From positions 310,001 to 374,000 of the forward strand of contig NZ_CP072913.1 in NCBI RefSeq assembly GCF_017968885.1: 64,000 nt of DNA, given 5' to 3'. Made by a program: the position numbers and the translations under genes. Below the pieces are notes generated by a model. It ran no database searches, was not told the origin of the DNA, and was given only the letters and a program-made list of their open reading frames with translations. This document shows positions 42,622 through 51,414 of this stretch, in pieces. Position 1 is the stretch's first letter. Each line of letters opens with the position of its first letter. Origin of the DNA: Pseudomonas sp. Tri1 (lineage in GTDB: Bacteria; Pseudomonadota; Gammaproteobacteria; Pseudomonadales; Pseudomonadaceae).

Positions 42622-43371
42622 TCAGTAGATGCTGAACGGGAAGTACTTGTCGTTGATCTTTTTATAGGTGCCGTCGGCGACGATTTCTTTCAGCGCGGCG
42701 TTCAATTTCTCGCGCAGCGGGTCACCCTTGCGTATGGCGATGCCGATCTTGTCGCTTTCCACCAGTGGGTCGCCCTTGAATTCGTAAGCACGGCCAGCGT
42801 CGGTTTTCAGCCAGTCGTAGTTCGCGTATTTATCCGCCAGGATCGCGTCGACGCGGCCGGAGGTCAGGTCCAGGTAGGCGTTTTCCTGGGTGTCGTAGAG
42901 CTTGGTGGTGACACCCTCATAATGGTCTTCAAGGTAGGTGCCAGCCAAGGTGGAGCGCTGTGCACCGATGACCTTGCCTTGGAGCGAGTCTTTATCGGTT
43001 TTGAAATCGACGTTTTTCGGTGCGATGAACTGCAGTTTGTTGGAGTAGTACGGGTCGGTGAAATCCACGGCCTGCTTACGCTCTTCGATGATTGACAGCG
43101 AAGAGATCAGGAAGTCGAACTTCTTGGCGTTCAGGGCCGGGATGATGCCGTCCCAATCGGAGGTGACCACTTCGCATTCGACTTTCATCTTGGCGCACAG
43201 GGCATCGCCGATGTCTTTGTCAAAACCCACGACCTGACCGCTGGCGTCCTTGTTGTTGAACGGCGGATAGGCGGCTTCGATGCCCATCTTCAGTTTGTCG
43301 GCTGCCATGGCGCTGGTTGAGAAGACCAGGCTGGCGGCTGCGGCCAGGAAGAATTTCTTGTAGGTCTGCAT
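42622..43371 (-). CDS. periplasmic amino-acid-binding protein of the ABC transporter
   Basis: This 249-residue protein has a signal peptide (MQTYKKFFLAAAASLVFSTS then AMA, mature from ADKL). It is a family 3 solute-binding protein: 'IEAAYPPFNNKD', 'GFDKDIGDALCAKM', 'WDGIIPALNAKKFDFLISSLSI' split over strand and helix, and 'VDAILADKYA'. Two cysteines (about 79 and 86 bases of the CAKMKVEC loop) form the disulfide usual in HisJ/LAO proteins, favouring basic amino acids as ligand. The start is ATG 43371 with GGAG upstream. Confidence 0.9.
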   Translation of the reverse strand: MQTYKKFFLAAAASLVFSTSAMAADKLKMGIEAAYPPFNNKDASGQVVGFDKDIGDALCAKMKVECEVVTSDWDGIIPALNAKKFDFLISSLSIIEERKQAVDFTDPYYSNKLQFIAPKNVDFKTDKDSLQGKVIGAQRSTLAGTYLEDHYEGVTTKLYDTQENAYLDLTSGRVDAILADKYANYDWLKTDAGRAYEFKGDPLVESDKIGIAIRKGDPLREKLNAALKEIVADGTYKKINDKYFPFSIY

Positions 43372-43384
43372 GTGTACTGCTCCG

Positions 43385-44158
43385 TTAGCGGTTGCTAGAC
43401 ATAAATTGTTTGCAGCGTGCCGAAAGCGGGTTCTCGAAGACCTGCTGGGGCGATCCTTGTTCCTCGACCAGGCCCTGATGGAGGAACACCACTTCGCTGG
43501 AAACCTGACGGGCAAATCCCATTTCGTGGGTCACCAACAGCATGGTGCGACCTTCTTCGGCCAAGGCGCGGATCACACTAAGTACTTCCTGGACCATTTC
43601 CGGGTCAAGGGCGGAGGTGGGTTCGTCGAACAGGATTACTTTGGGCTGCATCGCCAGGGTGCGGGCGATGGCGGCGCGCTGTTGCTGGCCGCCAGACAGC
43701 TCGGCAGGGTAGGCGTGACGCTTGTCGGCGATGCCGACCTTGGCGAGCAGGGCTTCGGCCACTTCGACGGCTTCGGCCTTGCTCTGGCCGAGCACTCGGC
43801 GCGGCGCTTCGATGATGTTGTCGAGCACGCTCATGTGCGGCCAGAGGTTAAAGTTTTGAAATACAAAACCGATCTCGCTGCGCAGGCGGTTGATCTGTTT
43901 GCCGTCGGCGGCCACCAGCTCACCGTTTTTTGCCGCCTTTAACTTGAGCTCTTCGCCGGCCACCAGAATCTGCCCCTGGTTGGGGTTTTCCAGCAGGTTG
44001 ATGCAGCGCAGGAACGTGGACTTGCCGGACCCGGAGGAGCCCAGGATCGAGATCACATCGCCGTCGCGGGCGGTCAGCGAGACGCCTTTGAGCACCTCCA
44101 GCTTTCCGTAGCGTTTGTGCAGGTTGCGGATTTTAAGCGCGGGCGTGGCCTGAGCCAT
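43385..44158 (-). CDS. polar amino-acid ABC transporter ATPase (HisP type)
   Basis: This 257-residue ATPase has Walker A 'GSSGSGKSTFLR', the Q-loop 'FVFQNFNLWPHM', the signature 'LSGGQQQR', Walker B 'VILFDEPTSALDPE' and the switch His in 'VTHEMGF'. The 'ELKLKAAKNGELVAADGKQ' insertion is characteristic of HisP-like subunits. It is the first gene of the operon ATPase - binding protein - HisQ - HisM - methyltransferase. Confidence 0.93.
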   Translation of the reverse strand: MAQATPALKIRNLHKRYGKLEVLKGVSLTARDGDVISILGSSGSGKSTFLRCINLLENPNQGQILVAGEELKLKAAKNGELVAADGKQINRLRSEIGFVFQNFNLWPHMSVLDNIIEAPRRVLGQSKAEAVEVAEALLAKVGIADKRHAYPAELSGGQQQRAAIARTLAMQPKVILFDEPTSALDPEMVQEVLSVIRALAEEGRTMLLVTHEMGFARQVSSEVVFLHQGLVEEQGSPQQVFENPLSARCKQFMSSNR

Positions 44159-44538
44159 GTGCGGTCCTCATGGTGTGTGCTCCCTTGCTGTTAGCGGCCT
44201 TCCTTGGCGAGGCGGCCAAGCTAGCATGCGTCCGAAAGGCCGCCAACAGCGCTACGGGTGGTAAACCGGTGATGTGCGGCAGGTTGTCGCATAGGCGCAG
44301 CAGACTGTCGCGCCATCAACAACCGAACAGCCGTTTGAACCCTGTCTGCCGGTGAAGATTCCGGGGGAGTAGCGTAAAAAAAGGCGCGATGGTGCCAGCT
44401 TTGGGCGGGGGTTGGAAGGGTTAATCGGATGAGCGTGTCATTCCAATCCGCAGTCGACTCAACTTCCAATCGATCTAAACCGCAACGTCCATGAATCGAT
44501 CAAATAAGGTGGATTTCCCTGAATCAGGAATTGCCGCC
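44159..44538. other. divergent promoter region
   Basis: 380 bases lie between the ABC operon and the small exported protein. No gene, REP element or clear terminator is recognised. Confidence 0.4.
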
Positions 44539-44976
44539 ATGAAGTCTATCTACTGTCTTATCGCCATCGGCGCACTGCTATTCCCTCTTACGCTCAACGC
44601 CACAGACCTTACCCCTATCGACAATACAGGCGTTCAGGTCCAGCCGTTGCAACAGAACGGCATCACCTATCTGTCCGGCGGTATCGGCGAGGATGAAGCC
44701 CGGGCGATCGGACAGGCCCAGGGTTATAACCTGCACATGACATTTGCGATTGGCGTGGAAAACAAATACATCCCGGATGTGGATGTCACCGTCCAGAGCG
44801 CGTCGGGGCAAACGCTGCTGACGCTGAATGACGCAGGACCGCTGGTTTACGTGCAACTGCCGCCAGGCAAGTACACCGTAATGGCGACCCGCAACGGTGA
44901 GGTGCGCCGCGACACTGCTCAGGTTGGCAGCGGTGCCGCACGCAATTTGGTATTCCATTGGAACGGTGACGAATAG
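44539..44976 (+). CDS. exported carboxypeptidase-regulatory-like domain protein
   Basis: This 145-residue protein has a signal peptide (MKSIYCLIAIGALLFPLTLNA, mature from TDLTP). The mature part looks like one beta-sandwich, 'NKYIPDVDVTVQSASGQTLL' and 'PPGKYTVMATRNGEVRRD', similar to carboxypeptidase regulatory-like or DUF4198-type domains. It probably binds something in the periplasm; no catalytic motif is seen. The start is ATG 44539 with AGGA upstream; earlier in-frame ATG 44491 would place the signal peptide internally. Confidence 0.7.
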   Translation: MKSIYCLIAIGALLFPLTLNATDLTPIDNTGVQVQPLQQNGITYLSGGIGEDEARAIGQAQGYNLHMTFAIGVENKYIPDVDVTVQSASGQTLLTLNDAGPLVYVQLPPGKYTVMATRNGEVRRDTAQVGSGAARNLVFHWNGDE

Positions 44977-44985
44977 CCGGCCGAC

Positions 44986-45432
44986 TTATTCGCTAGCGGG
45001 CTCTTCCATCGACTGGCGATACCGATCCAGCGCCTCGCTGAAGTCCTTGATGAATTCCGGCGTGCTGAGCCAGCGCTGGGCGGTATCGCGGTCCATTTCA
45101 TCGACCCACATGCGGTAATCCACCAGCATGTCGGCGGCCAGGTTAGTGGCTGCCATGCTTTCGTTTTCGGCGTTTTTCAGGTCCAGCAGGCTCGGGCGTT
45201 CGCTGATCATCACGCTCAGGGACGCGAGCAGTGTGTCGAGCATTTCGCTGCGACTGATGGCCTCAGCTTCGCGCAGTTTGACGAACAGCTCCAGTACGTA
45301 GACTGGCGGTTGGGCGGTCGCGTGGGCCGGGTCCCCATACATTGGGATGGATTTGCGTCCGGTCATGCGGATCTGCTTGGCTTTGTCTTTGGCGCGCTTG
45401 GCGCGTTTTTGCTGTTTGTTCAGTGAGGCCAT
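44986..45432 (-). CDS. hypothetical protein, paralogue A
   Basis: This 148-residue soluble protein begins 'MASLNKQQKRAKRAKDKAKQ', a strongly basic N-terminal tail; the rest is acidic and helical with no known motif. It shares the tail and the layout ('LREAEAISRSEM', 'VDEMDRDTAQRWLSTPEF') with the protein at 45978, so the two arose by duplication. The basic tail could bind nucleic acid. Its function is unknown. Confidence 0.7.
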   Translation of the reverse strand: MASLNKQQKRAKRAKDKAKQIRMTGRKSIPMYGDPAHATAQPPVYVLELFVKLREAEAISRSEMLDTLLASLSVMISERPSLLDLKNAENESMAATNLAADMLVDYRMWVDEMDRDTAQRWLSTPEFIKDFSEALDRYRQSMEEPASE

Positions 45433-45566
45433 TGGGCTTCGGTTTCCAATTCGTTAGGGGCGGCCCGCAAGGCCTGGATCAGAGAAGGATGGGCTGCGAC
45501 CGGTGATATGCAGGATAGCGTTCTTGAGGTCGCTGTTGCTGAAAAAGCGCGTAATCCTACATGGGT

Positions 45567-45756
45567 TTACTGAACATGCGGTTTTCGGAGGTCGACGGTC
45601 ACGTCTTCAAGTCGCGCCCGTTCGCGATCCAGCTCATTGCGCAGTTCTTCTTCCGGCCGCGCGCAGCACTTTCTGGCGTGCTTGGCGGATCAGTTCGCCA
45701 AGCTCGTTAATCAGCGGTGCGAGCTTTGGGTCATCTTGAGGCAGGAGGGAAGTCAT
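45567..45756 (-). pseudogene. DUF1016 (YhcG-type PDDEXK nuclease) remnant
   Basis: The frame from ATG 45756 reads 'LINELGELIRQARQKVLRA', the start of DUF1016 proteins. The adjacent frame reads 'EELRNELDRERARLEDVTV' and ends at a stop at 45567, like their C-terminus. About 300 residues, including the whole nuclease domain, are missing between the two, and the junction is out of frame. This is a deletion scar between the two paralogous genes. Confidence 0.6.
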
Positions 45757-45977
45757 CGAAAGGGCAACCGTGAGGGTGGGCGGACCAAAAGGATGCTCCA
45801 GACAAAGTGTCGATGATGCCGGACGAGGCTGATTGCTCGGGAGGAAAAACAGCTGATTCGTGCAAGACGGGGATGACGCCACCTTATGTCGGTTGCCCTC
45901 TGTTTGTAGGCGCTATCCCAAGAGGGTGTCATCCACCGCGAGCGCCCTCATGACAAAGGCGCTTGGCGGGGTGATGG

Positions 45978-46385
45978 TCAGCTCGGGTCTTGCGCCAGCG
46001 CGTTGGACGCAGCGACGTAATCGGCTTGGAACTGCTCGCTCTCGACCCAGTCCAGTGCGGTCTGCTCGTCGACGTCCGTTGTCATGCGCCGATATTCGAT
46101 CAGGGCGGTGATGATGAAGTCAGTGGCTTCTTCTTCGCCTTCCTGTTCCAGCACGAGTGCGAGCAATGGATGTCCCAGGAAAACTGCGCACATGGCCTGC
46201 TGACTGATCTTTTCTGCCGCACGCATGGCTTGGAACAGCTCCGATAAATCCACGGTTTCCAGGTCGATGCGCTCGTCGTTCGGGTCCAGGAAGTCGTTCG
46301 GCGCGGCGGCACGTTGAATCCGGTTCTTCTTGGCTTTTGCCTTGGCGCGCTGGTTGCGCTTCTGCTGTTTGTTTGCCGATGACAT
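45978..46385 (-). CDS. hypothetical protein, paralogue B
   Basis: This 135-residue protein begins 'MSSANKQQKRNQRAKAKAKK' and has an acidic helical body with 'MRAAEKISQQAMCAVFLGHP' and 'VDEQTALDWVESEQFQADY'. It is the duplicate of the gene at 44986, about 550 bp away on the same strand, with the DUF1016 remnant between. No catalytic motif is seen. Confidence 0.7.
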   Translation of the reverse strand: MSSANKQQKRNQRAKAKAKKNRIQRAAAPNDFLDPNDERIDLETVDLSELFQAMRAAEKISQQAMCAVFLGHPLLALVLEQEGEEEATDFIITALIEYRRMTTDVDEQTALDWVESEQFQADYVAASNALAQDPS

Positions 46386-46450
46386 GGGTCAGATTCCTGA
46401 CATGAAAATAAGGCGATCTATCCTACAGCGTCATGGCGGGCGCTTCGAAT

Positions 46451-46780
46451 TCAATCCACTACAAACAACGTGGCACCCAGTGAGGTTGAAGAGCGATGGG
46501 GCTCGGCCTGGTCGGCTACCTGGTAGCTCATGCCTGGCTTGAGCACGAACTGTCGCCCGTCCTCCAGTTCGGTGTTCAACTCACCCTTCAGGCAAAACAG
46601 GATATGGCCCTTGCTGCACCAGTGGTCGGCCAGATACCCCGCCGTGTATTCCACCATCCGCACCCGGATATTCCCGAATTGCCGAGTGCGCCAGTAAGCG
46701 GTTCCGGTGACGCCTTTGTGTTCGGTGGGCTCGATGGTTGCCCAGTCGGTGGTGCCAAAGGGGATGTTGGTGATGTCCAT
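46451..46780 (-). CDS. DHCW-motif cupin protein
   Basis: This 109-residue single-cupin protein has 'LADHWCSKGHILFCLKGELN' in the middle, the cupin motif 1 with metal-binding His residues, and 'LKPGMSYQVADQAEPHRSS' as motif 2. It is related to the small DHCW-motif cupin group. The biochemical role is unknown. Confidence 0.75.
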   Translation of the reverse strand: MDITNIPFGTTDWATIEPTEHKGVTGTAYWRTRQFGNIRVRMVEYTAGYLADHWCSKGHILFCLKGELNTELEDGRQFVLKPGMSYQVADQAEPHRSSTSLGATLFVVD

Positions 46781-46858
46781 GTCGACTCGCTCGCTACTAG
46801 AGGGAAGCGGAGGAATGTAGCCGAGTCGATAAGGCTGAGGAAGGAAATCCCGGGCAAT

Positions 46859-46893
46859 AAAAAAACCCGATCAATTTCTTGATCGGGGTTTTC
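46859..46893 (-). terminator. tRNA-Phe terminator
   Basis: On the minus strand the arms 'aaccccgatcaag' / 'cttgatcgggtt'-type pair and run into TTTTTT, 7 bp behind the tRNA 3' end. Confidence 0.8.
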
Positions 46894-46899
46894 GGTATT

Positions 46900-46975
46900 T
46901 GGTGCCCAGAGACGGAATCGAACCGCCGACACGGGGATTTTCAATCCCCTGCTCTACCGACTGAGCTATCTGGGC
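46900..46975 (-). tRNA. tRNA-Phe(GAA)
   Basis: This 76-base gene includes the encoded CCA. Acceptor arm GCCCAGA / TCTGGGC, D-loop 'AGCTCAGTCGGTAGAGC', anticodon stem GGGGA / TCCCC with loop 'TTGAAAA' (GAA), T-arm 'GGTTCGATTCC'. There is no attached repeat or island. Confidence 0.96.
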
Positions 46976-47077
46976 AACGGGGCGCATTAAACGGGTTTTT
47001 CAGGGGGTCGTCAAGCAAGTTTTCAAAAAATATTTAATTATTACCGTCGCTTACGATCCGCCCCGATTCTGAGCAGC

Positions 47078-47350
47078 TTATTCGGACGGCGGCACGTAGC
47101 CTTCGGCCTTGGCGTATTCTTCGCCGGAAAAGAACTTGTCCATCTCGCCTTGAAGGTATTTGCGGTCTTCGGCGTTCATCATGTTCAGGCGTTTTTCGTT
47201 GATCAGCAGGGTCTGGTGTTTCTGCCAGTCGCCCCAGGCCTTGGCCGAGACATGGTCGTAAATATCCTGGCCTTTGGCGCCTGGGAACGGAGCGCGCTCC
47301 AGGCCTTCGAGTTCTTCTTTGTACTTGCGGCACATGATGGTGCGGGTCAT
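47078..47350 (-). CDS. yggX: oxidative damage protection protein YggX (Fe(II) trafficking)
   Basis: The 90-residue length matches the family. '[21 protein letters not shown]' style N-terminus with the conserved Cys7, '[19 protein letters not shown]' and 'EKRLNMM' are all present. YggX protects Fe-S proteins and moves Fe(II). Its start overlaps the mutY stop by 4 bp; the mutY-yggX pair is conserved, and MutY itself carries a [4Fe-4S] cluster. Confidence 0.95.
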   Translation of the reverse strand: MTRTIMCRKYKEELEGLERAPFPGAKGQDIYDHVSAKAWGDWQKHQTLLINEKRLNMMNAEDRKYLQGEMDKFFSGEEYAKAEGYVPPSE

Positions 47351-48414
47351 TGCAACTCTCCTGCGTTCAATACGGCGGCCGCGCGTTCGAGCAAGGTTTT
47401 GACCGGGGCGGCGAGGCCCAGGCGCGGCGGGGTGGCGAGGTTATACCAGAGCCAGTCGGCCTCGGCCACGTGATGGCCGGTTTCCCGGACCCGGACCAGC
47501 CAGGGTTCGATCGCCAACTGGAAGTGGCTGAAGGTATGCACCAGGCTTGGCATCTCCTGGTGTTTGCCCAGTTCCAGCGAGTGTTGCAGGGCCAGGTGCT
47601 GCAGGTCGTCGAGGTCGTCGAGTTCCGGCAGGCTCCACAAACCACCCCACAACCCGGTGGAGGGGCGACGGTAAAGCAGGATCGCGCCTTCACGGTTGGC
47701 CAGCATCGGCATCAGCGTGCGTTTTTTCGGCACTTCCTTGCGCGGCTTGGGGATCGGATAGCGAGTCTCCAGGCCGAGCATGTGCGCCTCACAGCCGTTT
47801 TTCAGCGGGCAGAGCAGGCAACTGGGTTTGCTGCGGGTGCAGAGTGTGGCGCCCAGGTCCATCATCGCCTGGGTGTAGGCATTGACCCGGTCCTGGGGTG
47901 TGAAACGCTCGGCGGTGGCCCACAGCTGTTTGGCAACTTTTGGTTCGCCCGGGTAGCCTTCCTGGGCCGTGAAGCGCGCCAGTACGCGCTTGACGTTGCC
48001 ATCGAGGATCGGTGCCCGCAGGCCCATGCTGATGCTGGCGATGGCGCCGGCTGTGGACAGGCCGATACCCGGCAGTTCAGTGAGTTTTTCCACGTCACGG
48101 GGGAATTCACCGCCGTACAGGTCGACGACGATCTTCGCGGTTTTCTGCAGGTTGCGGGCGCGGGTGTAGTAGCCCAACCCGGTCCACAGGTGCAGCACTT
48201 CGTCCTCTGGCGCGGCAGCCAGGGCTTCGACGGTGGGCAGCGAGGCCATGAACCGATCGAAGTAATTGAGTACGGTGCTGACCTGGGTTTGCTGCAGCAT
48301 GATTTCCGAAACCCACACCCGATACGGCGTGATGCCTTGTTGCCAGGGCAAATCGTGGCGCCCGTGGCGGTCGAACCAGTCCAGTACGGCGCTGGAAAAC
48401 TGCTCGGCTTTCAT
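47347..48414 (-). CDS. mutY: A/G-specific adenine glycosylase MutY
   Basis: MutY removes adenine opposite 8-oxoguanine. In the 355-residue protein the N-terminal half has '[20 protein letters not shown]' (catalytic Glu), the helix-hairpin-helix '[17 protein letters not shown]' with the catalytic Asp in '[12 protein letters not shown]', and the Cys cluster '[17 protein letters not shown]' for [4Fe-4S]. The C-terminal Nudix-like domain (about 230-350) recognises 8-oxoG. It overlaps both neighbours, asmA and yggX, by 4 bp. Confidence 0.95.
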   Translation of the reverse strand: MKAEQFSSAVLDWFDRHGRHDLPWQQGITPYRVWVSEIMLQQTQVSTVLNYFDRFMASLPTVEALAAAPEDEVLHLWTGLGYYTRARNLQKTAKIVVDLYGGEFPRDVEKLTELPGIGLSTAGAIASISMGLRAPILDGNVKRVLARFTAQEGYPGEPKVAKQLWATAERFTPQDRVNAYTQAMMDLGATLCTRSKPSCLLCPLKNGCEAHMLGLETRYPIPKPRKEVPKKRTLMPMLANREGAILLYRRPSTGLWGGLWSLPELDDLDDLQHLALQHSLELGKHQEMPSLVHTFSHFQLAIEPWLVRVRETGHHVAEADWLWYNLATPPRLGLAAPVKTLLERAAAVLNAGELQ

Positions 48415-50636
48415 CGCTTGAACAGCCCCTTGAGCGCATCTTTCAGCTCGGGACTGACCTTGTCGCCCAGCTTCTCTTCGATCTTGTCACCGAGGCGGTC
48501 GCCGGCCAGTTTCGCCGCAACCTTGCCCATTCCTTCGTTGTCCAGGCGGCAGGCCTTGGCGCCCAGTTCCAGTGGCCCGCGGCAGCGCAACGGCCATTCG
48601 ATGTCGACGTAGCGTTCGTTGACCTGGCAGGCCGGGTCGGGCATGTCGCTCTTGTCGCCTTCGACGATGATGCCCACACGGTAGTCCATGCCCAGCACCC
48701 GCAGGTCGATGTCGCCGTTGCCGTTGACGGTCATGCCGGGAATGCGGACTTTCAGGTCCGGGTTGCTGGCCACGCCATTATTGAAGGTGAGGTTGCCGTT
48801 GAGTTGCTGGAACGGCGTGTCCTTGCCCCGGGGTTCACCGCTGAGGGTCTTGCGATTGAGGGTGGCGATGCCTTTGCACAGCTGCTGTTCAAGGTTGGCA
48901 TTGAGCAGCACGCCATCATTGATGACGAAACCGGCGTTGCCGTTGAGGCTGTCGATCAAGGCTTTCTGGCTGTTGCCGCTGGCGGTGATGGCGCTGTTGA
49001 GCGTCACCAGGCCTTTGACCGGTGGATTCTTACCCTGGCTCTCGATGATTTTCTCGGCCGGCACCCGGTTGATGCGGGTTTGCAGGTTCAACTGCGGCGT
49101 GGGCTGGCGCACGTCCAGGGTGCCTTTGGCTTCGAAGTTGCCGTTGTACAAATCGCCCCGCAGGTTCTCCAGGGTCAGCAGGCCGCCAAGGCCCGTGGCC
49201 TTGAGCGCGGCGTTCTGGATGGGCAGTTTATCGAGGGTCAGTTGGCCGAAGGTCAGGTCGGCTTCCAGGTCCAGTTTGCTCAGGCGCTCCACCGGAAACA
49301 GTCGGTCGTTACTCCAGGCGCCCTGGGTCGGAGCGCTTGGCAGTGGCGTGCTGCCGGCACCGGCCATGGCGCTGGCTTCGGTGTTGTTGACCTCGGCCTC
49401 GCGAGCCGCCTTGCTACTGTCGGCTTCGGCGGATTTGGGTGGCAGGTAGCGGTCGACGTTGAACGTGTCGGCCTTGAGCTGCGCACGCAAGGATTGCTTG
49501 GCGAAGTCTTCCACGACGATACGACCATTGAAGCTGCTGTCGTCGATTTTCAGGTTGATGTCATTGAATTCGGCGCTAGTCGGTGTGCCGGCAATGCGAC
49601 TGACCAGTTCGACCTTGCTCAGGCTGCCTTCGGCCATGGCCGGCAGTTTCTGGCCGATACTGTCGACAAAGTTTGCCAGGTCGAATTGGGCGATCGACAC
49701 ACCGCCGCTCAACTTTGGCGTTTTGTCGAGGTCGTTGACCTTCAGTTCACCCAAGGCACGCAGCTGGTTGAGAGACAGCTTGATGCCAGTCCATTCGGCG
49801 ACGTTTGCCGCTTTATCCACAAATAACTGGCCTTGGGCAGCGAAATTCAGGCTCTTGCCCTGCAACGGATCGCCTGTGGCTTCACCCGACAGCTTCAGGT
49901 CTTCGAACTTGTAGCGCTGCAAGGCGCGTTCGAAGCGCAGTTCGCCAGTGACTTCGGTGCGCACGCGCACGGCCGGCTGGTTGCTGGACAGGAATGCGGT
50001 AAGGGTGACCGGGATATTGGTGGAGTCATGTACCGGGCCGGTACTCAATTGGATGCTTTCGGCGGTGAACAGCTTGCCGGTCTGCTCGTCGGTGTATTCG
50101 ACCCGGGCGTTGTTCACGGTCAGGCTGTCGATGTCCAGGCGGGTCGGCTGGGCTGGCTTTTCTGCCGCAGTGCCGGTGGTGGGGGCTGGCTGTTCGGCAG
50201 GGGCCGGGGCATTCGCCGTCGTTGCCGAGGCGGGCGTCTTGCCGATGTCTTCCCAGTTGCCGTGGCCATTTTTGTCACGATTGAGTCGCAGGTTCAGGCC
50301 TTCGACCCGGACGTCGCTCATCTGCACTTCCCGGCGCAGCAACGGTATCACCCGCACTGACAGGCCGAGCATCTGCAGGTCGGCGAAAGGTTGTTTCGGG
50401 TTGGCCAGTGTCGCGACGCTGGCGTCATGCAACTCCAGACCCAACCATGGGAACAGGCTCCAGCCGATGTCGCCATTGAGGGTCAACTCAATGTGGGCCT
50501 TATCGCGGGCTATCTGGCGGATCTCTTCCTTGTAGTCGTTGGGATCGAAGAGGTGGGTCAGGGCAAAGCCCAGGGCCACAATGATCAGCAACAGCCCGAG
50601 AAGTACCAGACCCAGGATTTTGCCGAACGCTTTCAT
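48411..50636 (-). CDS. asmA: AsmA-family protein
   Basis: This 741-residue protein has an N-terminal membrane anchor (about residues 5-27) then '[20 protein letters not shown]' and '[17 protein letters not shown]', the AsmA entry motif. A Pro/Ala-rich linker lies near residue 150. The long beta-rich periplasmic body ends '[12 protein letters not shown]'. AsmA-like proteins form grooves that carry lipid across the periplasm or affect outer-membrane assembly. The start is ATG 50636 with AAGGA upstream. It is the first gene of asmA-mutY-yggX. Confidence 0.92.
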   Translation of the reverse strand: MKAFGKILGLVLLGLLLIIVALGFALTHLFDPNDYKEEIRQIARDKAHIELTLNGDIGWSLFPWLGLELHDASVATLANPKQPFADLQMLGLSVRVIPLLRREVQMSDVRVEGLNLRLNRDKNGHGNWEDIGKTPASATTANAPAPAEQPAPTTGTAAEKPAQPTRLDIDSLTVNNARVEYTDEQTGKLFTAESIQLSTGPVHDSTNIPVTLTAFLSSNQPAVRVRTEVTGELRFERALQRYKFEDLKLSGEATGDPLQGKSLNFAAQGQLFVDKAANVAEWTGIKLSLNQLRALGELKVNDLDKTPKLSGGVSIAQFDLANFVDSIGQKLPAMAEGSLSKVELVSRIAGTPTSAEFNDINLKIDDSSFNGRIVVEDFAKQSLRAQLKADTFNVDRYLPPKSAEADSSKAAREAEVNNTEASAMAGAGSTPLPSAPTQGAWSNDRLFPVERLSKLDLEADLTFGQLTLDKLPIQNAALKATGLGGLLTLENLRGDLYNGNFEAKGTLDVRQPTPQLNLQTRINRVPAEKIIESQGKNPPVKGLVTLNSAITASGNSQKALIDSLNGNAGFVINDGVLLNANLEQQLCKGIATLNRKTLSGEPRGKDTPFQQLNGNLTFNNGVASNPDLKVRIPGMTVNGNGDIDLRVLGMDYRVGIIVEGDKSDMPDPACQVNERYVDIEWPLRCRGPLELGAKACRLDNEGMGKVAAKLAGDRLGDKIEEKLGDKVSPELKDALKGLFKR

Positions 50637-50753
50637 GGGCGAGTCCTTATAGGTTGAGTTCAAAATTTAGCCTGGGAGTATAACGCCCTGAATTGCTGGT
50701 GCGTTGGGTGATCGTCTCTCGCTCCCTCGCCACGGGATTTATGTAGGCCTTCA

Positions 50754-51152
50754 TTAGCGTTCATCCAGCGTGATCTTCAGTTTGGCCGCCAGTGCCTGGG
50801 CTTCCAGATGCCCGGCCGGGGCCAACAGCCGCAGTTCTGCGCCGTTCTCCGCGGCGATTCTCCGCGCTTCGCTCACCAGCCGTTCAGCCACGCCCCGACG
50901 GCGGGTAATGTTTCGTACGCACATATGGGACAAGTGCCAGGTGTCCTGGTGCCGTTGCAGGCATGCGGCACCTAGTAGCCGGTCATTGAAGCGTGCCGCG
51001 ATCAGCGAGCCGTCTTCCAGGCTGCTCTGTATGAGTTGTGCGGCGTCGACAAAAGGCTCGAACAGCCAAGTAGGGGCGTCTCGGTAGATTTTGTGCAGGT
51101 CCTGCTGGTCTTGGCCGGTGGCTTCGTTCAGGTGCTCGACGACGATGGGCAT
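50754..51152 (-). CDS. PanM/PanZ-like GNAT acetyltransferase
   Basis: This 132-residue small GNAT has 'DLHKIYRDAP' near the N-terminus, 'LIAARFNDRLLGAACL' and the acetyl-CoA loop 'VRNITRRRGVAERLV'. The pattern 'ARFN(D/E)RLL...TRRRGV' is shared with PanZ, which activates PanD self-cleavage in E. coli, so a role in beta-alanine/CoA supply is possible. The start ATG 51152 has AGGA 8 bases upstream, better placed than ATG 51158. Confidence 0.7.
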   Translation of the reverse strand: MPIVVEHLNEATGQDQQDLHKIYRDAPTWLFEPFVDAAQLIQSSLEDGSLIAARFNDRLLGAACLQRHQDTWHLSHMCVRNITRRRGVAERLVSEARRIAAENGAELRLLAPAGHLEAQALAAKLKITLDER

Positions 51153-51414
51153 ACACATTCCTGAAAAATAAACGGTTCACGCCCTACAGAAAGTCAGCAA
51201 TGGCGCGATATGACAGATGACACGAAAAAGGTGATATCACTTTGATTCTTCTGTAACGATCAAATGGTAACCTTTGCCTGTTCGCCCGTCCTGTTGCGGC
51301 GTAATGTCGCACTAAAATGGAGCTTCACCAGAAAATACAGTCATGCCTGCGTGCAATGAAGGCTGATGGTGATGCGTGGCTGGCGAACCATTCTAATAAC
51401 TGGGGGATACACCA

